A stretch of DNA of 64,000 bases from Diphasiastrum complanatum (GCA_029204225.1 CM055102.1:50250426-50314425), one strand, 5' to 3'. Shown: positions 1 to 10,984, counted from the stretch's first letter. Translations and numbers: made by a program. Notes: generated by a model from the letters alone, not told the origin.

Positions 1-610
1 GTTAAAGAACTCAAGTAGTTCGCGAATATGTTAGAAACAATTATCTTTGTTACTAACACGACTACAGATCAACAACTCAGTTCCTTAGTTAGAAACAACA
101 TACATACTTTTCTATCAGCAATTGTGGAAAAACTGCACCAAGAAGAAGGGATATTTTACTCGAATGTCGAACACAAAGTATTCGCAAAGACGGTCCTGCA
201 CGGCTTGACTTGTCCTTGCATCTCTTGTGGCATCGACAATCTCGATGCTAGTAAGATCCACTTGCTATGGAGCTACAAGTGCGGCCTTCCTCTTTTCCAA
301 CAGTGCCAATTCCCTTGACATCAAAATATAATGCAAGCACAAATGGAAAATGTGGGCTGCGTATGCTGCAAACTTGCCATGCTTCATTGACTTGTGGAAG
401 GCCTTAAAAGCGATGGCAGCAAAGTTAACCTGCTCTCCCTTGATGGCCAAGAGCAGATATTCAATGTTTGTAACTGCGATTGTTGCGTTCGCATCCGTTG
501 CAAAATTTGCAGAAATTCCTCAAAGCCGAGTTTTTGATCATAGAAATTTTATATCCTTTGCTCGCGGCAAGACGCTTGAAGCGCTCGATGTAGGTGTGTA
601 CTAATTTGTT
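1..610 (-). pseudogene. Degenerate transposon-associated ORF fragment, cut by the window edge
   Basis: Read on the minus strand, about 450 down to 1 gives a broken reading with a short stretch around AIKGEQVNFAAIAF followed by a His/Leu-rich segment. This loosely resembles the 'putative plant transposon protein' segments found in large gypsy elements. A frame change near 460 joins it to a second minus-strand stretch (461-778). No catalytic motif is visible and the start lies outside any clear ATG context. The resemblance is weak and by eye only; it could be unrelated degenerate sequence. It lies directly downstream, on the minus strand, of a field of ACTCGCA motifs, the same arrangement seen near 37-38 kb. 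Confidence 0.22.
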
Positions 611-619
611 GCAAATTGA

Positions 620-1340
620 CAAAAGTGACTCACACACCTCAAAAAATGACTCGCACAGGTCAAAAGGGGGTGAAAACCATCTCGAAATGACTCGCACAGC
701 AAACCTCAAGTACTCGCATAGCTGACTGAAGGTTGAGGAACTCGCACAACTCGCACACCTTGTTGCAAGTACTCGCATAGCTAACTCAGGATGACGCTAG
801 GATGATACTAGGTTTCCTTTTGATGAGGTGCTAACATGGTACTAAGGTTCAAGTATTGATGTACTGTTCTGAAATGACTCGCACAAAGGGTAGGCAACTC
901 GCATAGGATTTTAACATTCCAAAAATAGCTTGTGCAAGTACTGTGTGAGTACTATGCAAGAGCTACTAATGGAAAAATTTAAGGATGTGAAATATTTCGG
1001 TCAGAACACAAACTAGTCTTACTCTTTTTTATCTTTTCTGAAAAATTTGACCTTTTCTTTGGTCTTTGGAGGTTGTGCAAGAAATGAGAAGGGTTTTGCA
1101 CAACTGTGCGAGTCTGGTCAAATCTCGGTCAACCCATTTGTACAAAATGGTCAAGTTGGTTAAAAATTACTAAAAACCGTAAAAAATAACTCACACGCCT
1201 AATTTACGGATGAAAAAAGGTGTTTTCCCTCCAAAATAAGGCTGTGCGGGTAGGCTTTTAGGACACTTTGACTGTTAGTCTTAAAAATTCCTTGTGGTAC
1301 CCATCTTGTAGAGAAGACGATTCGCACACCTGAAAATGTT
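620..1340. repeat. Field of iterated ACTCGCA(C/T)A motifs
   Basis: The short motif ACTCGCACA/ACTCGCATA recurs about nine times between 645 and 905, including two adjacent copies near 739-758. Diverged forms (ACTCACACA, ATTCGCACA) and reverse-strand copies (GTGCGAGT) continue to about 1330. Copies are irregularly spaced, so this is not a head-to-tail satellite. Dense short-motif fields like this occur in LTR or leader regions elsewhere in the window (29.4-30.2, 37.3-37.6, 41.5-41.9 and 56.2-57.1 kb). The function is unknown. Confidence 0.6.
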
Positions 1341-3735
1341 GATTAAAATTACCTTTTTGCCCCCTGGGCTGGCTGTACGAATAATCCCCATGATGCCCAA
1401 AAATGACTGTCCAGTGATGGTAGTGTTGAAAAGGCAGTCCTAGCGGCAGAACAGATGGCTGAAACCCGAGTGGTACCGTGGGCTGTAATGGCCGATCAGA
1501 ATGAGCGAGATTCTTCCGATGGGAGAAGCATGCCAATAGACGGCTGCAATATTCGTAAGAAGGATTGCTTGCTTGTCACTAAGCCCAATGCAAGCGAGGG
1601 AGAAAGATGGTTCCAAATGAGATGTACAAAACCGAAGAGCTAGAGTGGCTATCTAGCCATTGCAAACACTGCTCTTCTTCTTGGCTTACAACGTTCCTAC
1701 CTTCGGCAACCTCAGATACTGGATAAGAAAAATTAGCAGGGGAAGTAGAGGTCCTACTGTGAGTATTTTTACCTGACTTGGATTCAGAATGGGATTTCGT
1801 AGAGCATTAATGGCAACAGTATCCAACTCATAGAAGCTATATACTAGTACACCCGTAACCTTATAAAATGTCATTCAAATATGGATGTATGATCTTGAAC
1901 GGACCTTGTACAGGTCACTAAAAGAACTTTGTCGCAATCTTAAGTCCCACAAGGCCGCCCCCTATTGAGAGCGCTGCTGAATGCAGCTGAAAAACACAAA
2001 AAATTCTAGTTTGCGGTAGGCTGATCCTACTGCGAGTGTTGTCTAGCTCGTCTCTGAGCACCTGGTTAAAAGGAACATACAAAAAAACCCTTGGAACGCA
2101 TGTTCAAATTAAAAGGAGACGCCTCTAAAGGTAGTTCTAGTATAGTACACTTGACAAAGTATTCACTGTAATTCAGATACTTTCTGTGCGAGTTTTTCAA
2201 GAGATCACAGAGAGAGTTTGAGTCTTCAAGTTTTCTCTTCTCTCTGCTTTCATGAGCCTTCTGCTTACTGAGTACTTCTATTTCTGACAGTTGGTAAGCC
2301 TCACCTTGTCAGATGTGCTTGTGATTATAACTCTGGTCAGACACTTCCTTAGTCTTGATACTGTCGTATGAGAGCAACTGTAAATTCATTGCTAAGATTG
2401 TCTTAAACTCATTGGTTATGTGATTGGCTGTGTAATCGAATAACATTCGGAATCATTGTTACATTACATTGACGTATATCTGGACTTACACATCCTAAAG
2501 CTTGCTCTGTGTTGTTGTGAATCAATACTTTGAAATTTGCATATGGATACTTGTGCAGTTTAAATTAGTAGTCAGTCGTTCTTTTGAATGCGACCTTCTA
2601 TTGTTGAGGACATATTGTCGGACTACATTTGGATTATGTTGAGACATTTGTATGTTTTTCTGCCTTGCTTTATCTAATGCAACAGACCTCGCTTGTTTGA
2701 CAAACTTTATTAGGTGCATAGATTGATAGATCGGTCTGGTCGATAAGTCGGATACACTAATAGCTAATGCAACATGTTCGATATGAGATTAGTCGGCATC
2801 AATATCTTTCACTTTTGTATGTTTGAAATCACATCGGTGATACTGGTCGCCGATACTTCTAAATGTCTGTTGACAACCAGCTTTTAATCCAAGAACAATA
2901 AATGAGTTGAAGACATCTAAAATTGTAATAATAAAACATGATGACTAAAAAAAACAGAAATGACTTGGAGACCAATTTTTTTTTAAATCTTTTTAGTTTT
3001 TTTTTAAAAATATCCAGATTTAAAATGCTTCAAATAAATATATTGTAATGTTAAAAAAATATTTTTTTTTGCAAGAAAATAATTCAAGGCGCTACAAAAA
3101 TTTGGTCAATAGATTTTCATAAATAACTTAGAATTGGCCTATATGAAATAATAATACTATTCAAAATAAAATCATTAGATACACAACCACTAAAATAGCC
3201 AAAAAATATTTGTTGCTTATTTAAAACAAAAGTTATAGTTTTTTTTTTTGGAATTTTAAAAGTTTTTTAAATTACAATTCTGTATCGAAAAAAATATTTT
3301 TTAAATTATGATATAAATTTTAATCAATATTTTTTATAGTTTAAATTTTTTTAAAATCTTTACTTATACCTACGTAAGTTCATTAAATATTTAAACATTA
3401 AATAAATGCAAATGAAACTATTTTACAATAATTGAGATTAAATGATTTGTGAAAATATTTAAATCACCCTGAAAAAAATCTTTTCATTTCTTAAAATTTC
3501 TAACAATATATTTCTTTACAAAAAATATTATAAAAACACATCCAAAATTAAAATATTATAAACTTGACAAATCGTTACAATTTTAGTTTTTGGTAATGAT
3601 TATCAATGTTAAAATTTTTAAAATATTTCAAATTCTTAATTTTAAATCATTAAGAACATTAAATCAATCAAAAAGATTTCAAAACACAATACATCAAAAA
3701 ATATATACGCAATTATTTTTTGAAACAAAAGAAAA
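1341..3735. other. Unassigned region, AT-rich after about 2940
   Basis: I see no coding region I can support. The stretch 2150-2420 has the look of an LTR R/U5 segment (CT-rich, short), but no partner LTR, primer-binding site or target duplication was found. From about 2940 to 3735 the sequence is strongly AT-rich with many homopolymer runs. Confidence 0.4.
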
Positions 3736-3739
3736 ATTT

Positions 3740-5382
3740 TTATTCCCAAAAATCATCGAGCTCATTTACATCTTTTTCTTTTTCTTGAGTAGCCACTGTA
3801 GTTTCAAGTGACATCTCTTGTATAGTTTCCTCGACTACCGTAAGCACATTATAATCTTGAACCAAGACATCAACAAATTCTCCTGTGTCGTCTACTTTTC
3901 CGCTAGCAGGAGGCTGAGGTTCCTTGGACAAGGGAATTACTAAATTATCGCTATCTAAACTCTTTCCCACTCCCTTGCATATTCTTTCACTTTGATATTC
4001 CCATTTATGTAGGGATTGGCTTCAGAGTTTGAGTGCTGACAACTTTTTTCTTTGACTTTGAGGCACCCTGAGCAGGTTGGCCTTTGTATTTGAAAAATTT
4101 TCCATTTTTCAAAAATTTTATCAACAATGGCCCACAAAAAAAAAAATTTATTTGACAAGGAATTTAAGGAGTATTAAAATTGAGTTAAAAATTTTAATCT
4201 GCTAAAAACAATTTAAAATGATTATAAAATATATTATGACCAGAGCATTCCATGATGAGCATAGCAAAAAAAATTACCTAGTCACTGTGAAAAGAAAGCT
4301 GAAAAAAATTATCATATTTTGTACAAGTTTAAAATATAATGAGTAAAGGCTTTTACTTAAAAGTTCATAGAATTTTATATTTAGTAACCATTATGCTAAA
4401 CATGGAACAAATGTAGACATACATGAATAAAAATATGTTTTATAATTACACACCAAAGTAAGTAGAGCTTTCTCAAAATAGGCAGTCTCCCCTGCCAGGC
4501 TTCTCAGCTAAATGAATAAAAAGCTCCGACATCTTTGTGTTGTTGACCCCTCTAGTGAAGTAGTACATGAATTTTTTCTTATCTTTCAATGGAATATCTT
4601 GAGGTTTACCCGAAATTTTAAAAGAAATCCTCGACATTTCAAAAATTATCAAAGACAATTGAGAATCTGCAGAGAAAAAGATTCTTTAGAAAAATTTAAA
4701 ACACTACCTTAATGTAAATACCAAAAACTTTAATAAGACAAGCAGTTTTTGTGAAAAATCTCTAAAAATCATAACTAAAAATTCAACACATTTTCTTACT
4801 AAAACATTTCAAAAGTTTTTTTTTTCTCAGACTAAGCCTTGTAAAATGGGTAAAATACAAGTAACGACCTATGTTGAGCATGGGTTGTGTTCGTGTCCTA
4901 AGTAACAACCCATGCTCAGCATAGGATGTCGGCGTGATGTTTCTATTCCGGGGACTAGAGCACGTGAGTGACGACCTATGCTGAGCATAGGTTAGAAGAG
5001 GACCAGAGATGCAACCTATAATATTAAAAAATATTGCAACATATTTTTTTTCAAAACAGAAAGTATTAAAACAAATGACAAATTTGATTAATATTTACCT
5101 TTATCATCATTGGTCTTTGCAAGTTGTTCTGCAGACTTTAACAACTCGCAAGTGGAGCATACTGTCATTCGTGATTTTTTGAGAATCTTTACCAGTCCAA
5201 AATCTCTTTTCCAAATTCTAAGAAAATATGAGTAACTCAAATAGGGAACATTTTCTGTTTTGGCAAACTCTTTGTACATCAAAAATATTTCTAATTTTAT
5301 AAAATTATCCGGCAAGTGAAAATATAAGGAATTAGGCAATTTCTCTCCGTGCACATCTATGAAATGCAAATGAGCAACAAGC
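3740..5382 (-). pseudogene. Decayed multi-exon transposase-like gene (DUF7869-like)
   Basis: Coding-like blocks lie in order on the minus strand. The first, 5382-5099, is bounded by an AG acceptor (TTTCTAG) and a GTAAAT donor. It reads through an aromatic stretch into KKSRMTVCSTCELLKSAEQ, with the C-x2-C and preceding Trp-rich segment typical of DUF7869-type plant and animal transposase-like proteins. A second block, about 4660-4473, starts at a CTCTGCAG acceptor. A last block, about 4160-3740, carries a Lys-rich then acidic tail ending in a stop near 3740. Frame changes, for example near 4040 and 4100, and missing middle exons show it is not functional. The family assignment rests on the cysteine-containing exon only; the rest is inferred from order and strand. 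Confidence 0.42.
4864..4998. repeat. Cluster of palindromic CCTATGCTNAGCATAGG motifs
   Basis: Three copies of a near-palindromic 17-19 bp motif lie within 135 bp: ACCTATGTTGAGCATGGGTT near 4867, AACCCATGCTCAGCATAGG near 4904 and ACCTATGCTGAGCATAGGTT near 4974. Each copy is self-complementary, and the first two are also inverted relative to each other. They lie in a probable intron of the decayed transposase-like gene. They could be protein-binding sites or the remains of a small inverted-repeat element. Confidence 0.6.
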
Positions 5383-5427
5383 CTAGAAAGTAATTGGTTA
5401 ATTGAAATTTCCAGCGGCTATCATGCC

Positions 5428-5667
5428 TTAAATACTATTTGGCAGCATCGTTAGGGTTAGGGTTGACCCAAGAGTAGGTTTAGGATTAGGTTTAGGTTTG
5501 GAAGGTCTCGGCTCAGGCTTGAGGTCGGCATGAGGTGAGGTGAGTCGCGGCAACTCGGTCTCGACGCAAGCTCGAGGTCGGTGAGAAGTGAGTTGAGTCT
5601 CATGCTCCAAATCGGCGTGAGGTGGGGGTCTGAAAAAAATTTTATTTAAGGATCGTAGTCCAAGCAT
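5428..5667. repeat. GC-richer low-complexity repeat block
   Basis: A patch of degenerate repeats built around GAGGTCGG/GAGGTGAG and GTTTAGG, more GC-rich than its surroundings. On the minus strand it stays open as a Pro/His-rich peptide with a repeated PHADL segment, which I take as a by-product of the repeat. No gene is supported. Confidence 0.4.
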
Positions 5668-5879
5668 AACTCACCTCATCTATGAATTCAGAAACAGACA
5701 TGTTGCCAGAGCTCTCGCTACGATAAAGTCATGGATTTCTATAGGATATTGCAAATGCAAAAAATGCGATGCTGCATTTTTACACGCAATCTGTGACATG
5801 CAAAAAATGCAAAGGTGCCTTACAAATCCCGAAGGTGCCCTACAAATGCCAAAGCACTGCTGATTGCAACGTCTATTTC

Positions 5880-6700
5880 AAGTCAGTGCAGCAATCCTTC
5901 ATTATCATCACCTTATACGTGGATGATACGTTGCTTTTCAACATTAATATTTTCTATTACTCAACAAAGGTATCTTCACAATGTCCTTATCAGATATAAT
6001 CTGATGAACTGTAAGTTAGCTCACTCACCGATGGATCCAGGCCTGCGTTTGTCAAGGGACCAATGTCCTCAGACCAAGTAGGACGATAAGCTCACTCAAC
6101 CAATATATGGCTAATCCTGGCATTAACCATTGGAATCAAAAGAGTCATAGGTATATTCGAGCTACCATGGACCAGTGCATTTTCTATGGAGAAGTCAACA
6201 ATTACAATTTCCATCAGCTCAGTGGATACTCTGATGCAAGTTGGGGAGGAGATGTAGACAATCGTATGTCCACATCTGGATTTACAATATTCTTCAATGA
6301 TGGTCCTATCTCATGGAACAGTCGTAAGCAAACCTCTCTCGTTCTTTCATCTACAGAAGCAGAATACATCGTTGCTTCTCAATCCATTAAAGAAGCGTTT
6401 TGGTTGAGAAATTTACTGTCAAACATTAGTTTGTATCACAGCCTTACAATCATATTCTATGATAATCAGAGTGCTATTTCCTTATCGACTAACTCTAGAT
6501 TTCACTCTAGGAGTAAGCACATTGAAATCTGATATCCCTATATTAGGGGCAAGGTTCTCAACAAGGAGATAATCTTAACGTATTGTAGAACGCAGGACAT
6601 GGTTGCAGATATATTTACAAAGGCATTAAGTGTTAATGCACACAACAAGTTTTGTGCATTGCTTGGTCTGAAGATCAAGGCATTCACGGATCCAGATTAA
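5880..6700 (+). pseudogene. Copia RT end and RNase H remnant of element A
   Basis: The YVDD catalytic motif (LYVDDTLLF) is near 5908-5935. After frame changes around 6000-6100 an RNase H domain runs from about 6107 to 6532, with the family landmarks SDASWGGD (first Asp), LSSTEAEY (Glu/Tyr) and SKHIEI. A stop at 6530-6532 cuts the domain short; the remaining C-terminal tail (VADIFTKAL-like) can be read to about 6670 in broken frame. The usual function is second-strand DNA synthesis from the retrotransposon transcript. This copy is dead. Confidence 0.8.
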
Positions 6701-6707
6701 GGAGGGG

Positions 6708-7647
6708 TGTTGGATTTATCTCCTTTACTCTCCTAAATCCTATGTTAATCTGTCTCCATTCATGCTGTTGCATTTTTACTCATGTTGTTGCATAGTCTGC
6801 ATATTTCAACTGTTTGTCGCTATAGTTTGCATTTTTTACTCGGGAATTTCCACAGGCAAAACATGTGACACTGCATTTTTACACGCAATCTATGACAATG
6901 CGAAGGTGCCCTACAAATCCTGAAGGTGCCCTACAAATGCTAAAGGTGTACTTATAGAAAGGCGAAGGTACCTTGCAAATCATTTTCTAAGGCATTGGAC
7001 GGAGTGTCGCAATTTTCGCATTTTCATCAGTGTGAATTTTAGTGAAGCCCGACATCGCGGCCTCCTCATGCTCATTCTATGCATTGTGCAATCAGATTTG
7101 ACAACAACATCAGCCACCCACAATCTCTCACAAACAACACAACCACTTTTTGTACCTTTTCCATCTGCACATTTGTAGAAATTATGTATATATTGAATAT
7201 CATCTCAGTATTGACAGAGAAGATAGAACGGAGTATGATTATTTGTAATTCAGAGACAGACATTGTAGATTCCTTTGCGCATTGATTCTTTCAATAGATT
7301 GTTAGTAATAGGTTCATAACCTTTATAGATTGTGATTAGCTTGTGAAGCACACGGTTACGTTCGCTATTATTTCATGCTCACCTGCATTATTGACTTGTA
7401 TATTTCATTGTAGTTGATCTGATTACAGCTCTGTTTGGTTCTGCATTCAGATTTGTGTCAATACTACAATGCTTTTCTACGTTCTGTCTGGCTATCTAAT
7501 TGCTTTGTCTGGCTGTCTGCTCTTCACTTCTGCCACCACTGTGCATTAAAGAATTTAAAATTATCATATTCTTGTGTTCGCCTATTAAGTCACCAGTAGT
7601 GCACGCACCGAGAGAATTGAAGGTCCTGATTCTTTGATTTTTCGACA
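6708..7647 (+). repeat. 3' LTR of copia element A
   Basis: A polypurine tract (AAGGAGGGG, 6699-6707) immediately precedes TGTTGGATTTATC, a standard plant LTR start. The right end is placed at TTTTTCGACA near 7647 because it ends in CA, but there is no second full copy to confirm it. A TATA-like TATATATTG lies near 7186. Confidence 0.6.
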
Positions 7648-7720
7648 ATGTGCTTATTTTTTACGCCATTGCCAGAGATTGCTAATCTGTTGGATTTAAA
7701 TGTTTGTCAATTAAAGATGA

Positions 7721-8272
7721 TTGCCAACTATAGGAAGTAGTTCTAAAGATGAGTGTTTGGAAAGATACAAAGAAGCCTTTGTGAGACTTTTTCAAAAGAC
7801 TTCTACATCCTTTCGGTGTAGCTCATCTCCTTTTACTACTTATCAAGAAGCCGAAGTTTATTTCAATAACTTACTCGATAAATCCGAAACAGAACCTGAA
7901 CCCGAACTTCCTGAGATTGTTGGTAATTCTAATTATGATCTTGAACTAGATCATGATCCCAATCTTGAACCAGACATGGACCCACCTCAACCACGATCCA
8001 ATTCCAGTTCAAAAATCAAGTATGATTACTTCAATGAAACTTCTTCACATGACGTTGATAAATACATCTCCCATTTTAGTGAGGGAACGAATGCAGACAA
8101 ATTATGCATATTTCTTGGTCTGTTGTGGAAACAAGTCCAAATTTGGTACAATCAAATGGATCATGTAGTTGTTAATAATTGGGACCTGCTGAGAGAAGCC
8201 TTTCTCACTCAATTCTGGGAGATTGGTTACTCTACCCCCTCATTTTCCTCTCAAAGAGTCCTGTTTTTATGA
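7721..8272 (+). pseudogene. Ty3/gypsy gag-like fragment
   Basis: An open stretch of 183 codons. An acidic Pro-rich segment (about residues 60-95) is followed by a helical block with KYISHF, ADKL and NNWDLLREAFLTQFW, matching the general shape of the Retrotrans_gag domain of gypsy elements (capsid-like assembly domain). No zinc knuckle, protease or LTR is attached. It breaks off where element B begins. Probably a fragment of an otherwise lost element. Confidence 0.5.
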
Positions 8273-8278
8273 AGGTGG

Positions 8279-8560
8279 TTTGCATCATCTTCTTTTCAAT
8301 TAGATCCCTGATCAGGTGATACTTGATCGCAATGTGCTTCATTCTAAAATGGAACATGGGACCTCTCATCAAGTGTATTGTAGAGGTGTTGTCCATCTAC
8401 AAGACTAATGGCTCGTTCCTTGTTTCACCCAATTCGTCCAGGAACTGTCTTAACCAAATTATTTCGTTGGCCATATTCATAGCTGCTACGTACTCTGCTT
8501 CGCAGGATGACTAGGCTACAACGGTCTGCTTCTTGCTGACCCAGAGAACTGCTGCTCTTG
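8279..8560 (-). pseudogene. Copia RNase H remnant of element B
   Basis: Minus-strand translation gives VSKKQT followed after a stop by SSCEAEYVAA, an IIWLRQFL helix, and KHIAIKYHLIR, which are the middle and end landmarks of copia RNase H. At least two in-frame stops are present. It is joined directly to gag sequence upstream. Confidence 0.75.
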
Positions 8561-8616
8561 ATGCAATGGTGCATCCTCTTGAGATGCTTTTACAATCGTC
8601 CTTGAGAGATGCCCAG

Positions 8617-9270
8617 CTAGCCTCTTGACTTGATCTTGGAAAAGTGAGGTTTGCCATAACCACCATTCTTCCTTGAAAGTGTGTTGATCTTCAGCAGCTT
8701 GTTCTTTTGCCTACATTCTTCAGCAATAAGAACATCATGCCGAGCCTCCAAAGATGGTAGCTCCTCCATGATAGCATAAGTTTGCACAACATTTGCGTAC
8801 TCTTTCCTAAGTCCATTAAGGACTACTTGAACTAGTTCACAGTTCTCTAGAGTATCACCTATGCATGCTATCTCACTGTGAAGATCTTTAACTCTCATTA
8901 CAAAATTGAAGCACTTTCATCAACTCTTTGGAAACTAGAAAAGATCTTATTTCTAAGAGTAAAAAGTCTTGATGTGATTTTTGCTTCGTGAATGTTTTTA
9001 AGAGTTTCCCAAGTCTCCTTGGCTGAGGTGCATGAACTTATTTCTCTCAACATCTCATCAGAGATGTTGATCTTGATGATATAAAGAGCAATTTTTGCTC
9101 TCTTCTTGAATCTCTGAGCCTCATCATAAGCTTCAGGTTCAACTTCAATTTCTGATACAACGTCCATTACACCATAAAGAATCAACAAAGATTATATCCT
9201 TCCAAACTGAATAGTTGAAGGTATCTAGTCTCTCACTAAATTCAACGAGTAAATCTCCTACAGATGCCAT
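8617..9270 (-). pseudogene. Copia gag (DUF4219/UBN2) of element B
   Basis: The ATG at 9270-9268 opens MASVGDLL, followed by a RLDTFNYSVWK motif typical of DUF4219. After a frame change near 9190 the UBN2 region runs with REISSC, AKETWETL, LFTLRNKIF and, after a second break near 8898, ELVQVVLNGL and a Lys-rich end. Gag forms the virus-like particle and binds RNA. Two frameshifts make this copy non-functional. The zinc knuckle is missing because of the deletion that joins gag to RNase H. Confidence 0.8.
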
Positions 9271-10021
9271 GAATGTGAAGACTCTTGTAAATTGGACAAC
9301 AAAAAATGGAATTGAATGTGTTGCTTCTCTTTCACTATAGGAACCAAAACAATTGGGTATACTACCAAATCCTATGTAAAATCTTGGAGCAGCTATGTGA
9401 GATCTTGCTCACAAAAGAAAACCAATCAACTTGAATTTGGATCTAGCCTCTATCTACTGATGAAGCACTTACAATTCTGATGTCAAATTTTTCACGAGTT
9501 TCAAATAAATGAAAAAAAACTCAAGAAACACACATTCAACTCAAAACACAACACTTTGTGTGAAATGATGTGTCTATGACCCAATTCAATCTCAAATTGA
9601 GTACTAGAACTGTGAATGATGAATCATGCATGCAATATATTCAAATAAAAAAGTGTCCACTTAGGTTTTGGGTCTCTCCCTACCCTCTTTAAGAGCTTAT
9701 AACTCCTACCAGGATCATCAAAATGAATTGAAGCCAATTGCACTGGAAAGACGACTCTCCTAGCTTTCCAACAAGCTATAATGTCAATATCTTTGGATCT
9801 AACATAGAGGAGATAGAGTCAAGTGATGTATTCTAGTTTTCACACGTGTGAAAAGTCAAAATTTTGTATATCCTCTGTTCTAGACTGAAAATATTAGTTC
9901 TAACCTCATTCACCAAAAAACTGTTCAAGAAAAGATAGCAAAACATTGCTAAATAGTTCCTAGCTTGAATTGACAGAAAAATCTTCATACACCTGATGTT
10001 ATACCATTCAAAGCATGGTAT

Positions 10022-10034
10022 GGCTCTGATACCA
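10022..10034 (-). promoter_or_regulatory. Primer-binding site of element B
   Basis: The minus strand reads TGGTATCAGAGCC, the standard complement of the 3' end of plant initiator methionine tRNA. It directly abuts the LTR end at 10035, which fixes the element's strand. Confidence 0.9.
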
Positions 10035-10984
10035 TGTGAAAAATCCAGCAACTTCACATGTGTGGAAAACTACTTCACATGTGTGGAAAACTACAACACA
10101 TGTGTGAATGATCTTGACCATGCTTTGTGGTGGCACACAAATCACCTGTAGAGCAATCCTGCAATCTATCACAAGATCTGAGGCTAGAGCACAATCTAGA
10201 AAGCTACAAATCAAAACAAAGCAACACAAATAGAGATAATACATAAACAAAATAATGTATGAAGCATGCCTTCTACTCGAGTTAGAGACAGAATATCAAA
10301 ACAAGCAAAATAGCATGAGATCAAGTTTTGACATTATGTCATTACCAAAGCTTGATTCTTCATTAGATATGAATGAGAATGATATGTACATATATAGGAG
10401 AGCCAAAATTCGTGGTACTCCTTGCATTTAATGCAGTCCCTACACCTAATCAAGTGTAAACTACTACCATATTGACACCTAGCAGCTTGCATGTTGAAAT
10501 TGCACCTAGCTCCTACCTACTTTGTCCAAATGTCAAATAATCAACTATGAACCTACAAAACTACATGCATGTGTCAAATAGTGTTTGCATGTCTTGCATG
10601 TGACTTCCCTAGATGACTTGGACATGTGTAGAACATGTATATTGACTTGCATGTTGCATGCAGTGATTGCATGTTGCATGCATGCACACTAACTGATTTT
10701 GCATGTCATCTAGTTTTATGCATGTCATCAAATCTAGATCTACCTAACTCAAACTCGCCCTAATCTACAAGGTCATGTGCTTAATTCACATACCTTTGAT
10801 ATATACAATGGAACAAAGTGAAATATGACCATCTAGACATTGTGCATGTCATGTAGCTCGAGTTTGTACATACTAGAGAATAATATTGACAACCTGTAAA
10901 TGCACAATCAAGATGATTTCCCTCATCAACCCCTATAGACAAGTTGGATAGCTTTTTATTCTTCACAAGCGCCAAATTTTAACA
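10035..10984 (-). repeat. 5' LTR of copia element B
   Basis: About 950 bp. On the minus strand it starts TGTTAAAATTTGG and ends GGATTTTTCACA, next to the primer-binding site. A TATA-like stretch (TATATATG) lies near 10390. Upstream of it (10486-10850) are 12 copies of the RY core CATGCA, and near the 3' end three CACATGTGTG motifs (10056-10107). No second LTR is present in the window. Confidence 0.8.
10486..10850 (-). promoter_or_regulatory. Cluster of 12 RY (CATGCA) motifs in the U3 of LTR B
   Basis: Twelve TGCATG hexamers on the plus strand (CATGCA on the element's own strand) lie in about 365 bp, some overlapping (TTGCATGCATGCAC near 10675-10688). At equal base composition well under one is expected. 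RY motifs are the known targets of B3-domain regulators of the ABI3/FUS3/LEC2 group. Their position about 100-450 bp upstream of the TATA-like box fits a promoter role; activity is inferred. Confidence 0.6.

Larger units (their letters stand above)
5756..7647 (+). mobile_element. Copia element A, internally deleted (LTR piece + RT end + RNase H + 3' LTR)
   Basis: The segment 5756-5856 resembles part of the downstream LTR (a TGCATTTTTACACGCAATCT block, then repeats of AAGGTGCCCTACAAAT) and is joined directly to the end of a copia reverse transcriptase (LYVDD near 5910). RNase H, a polypurine tract and a 3' LTR follow. Gag, protease, integrase and most of RT are missing. The element is a deletion derivative, and frame changes in the RT remnant show it cannot encode protein. 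Confidence 0.75.
8279..10984 (-). mobile_element. Copia element B, deleted: 5' LTR, leader, gag, RNase H
   Basis: On the minus strand the order is 5' LTR (10984-10035), primer-binding site (10034-10022), leader, gag (from 9270) and then, without protease, integrase or RT, an RNase H remnant (8560-8279). The 3' LTR is absent; the element stops where the gypsy gag-like fragment lies. The internal junction is near 8560-8620. The gag is about 5 kb closer to RNase H than in an intact copia such as element D. Confidence 0.8.

Noticed and set aside
5449-5500. Telomere-like GTTAGGGTTAGGGTT and GTTTAGG runs
   Set aside because: Only two or three degenerate units in a low-complexity patch; plant telomeres need long TTTAGGG arrays.
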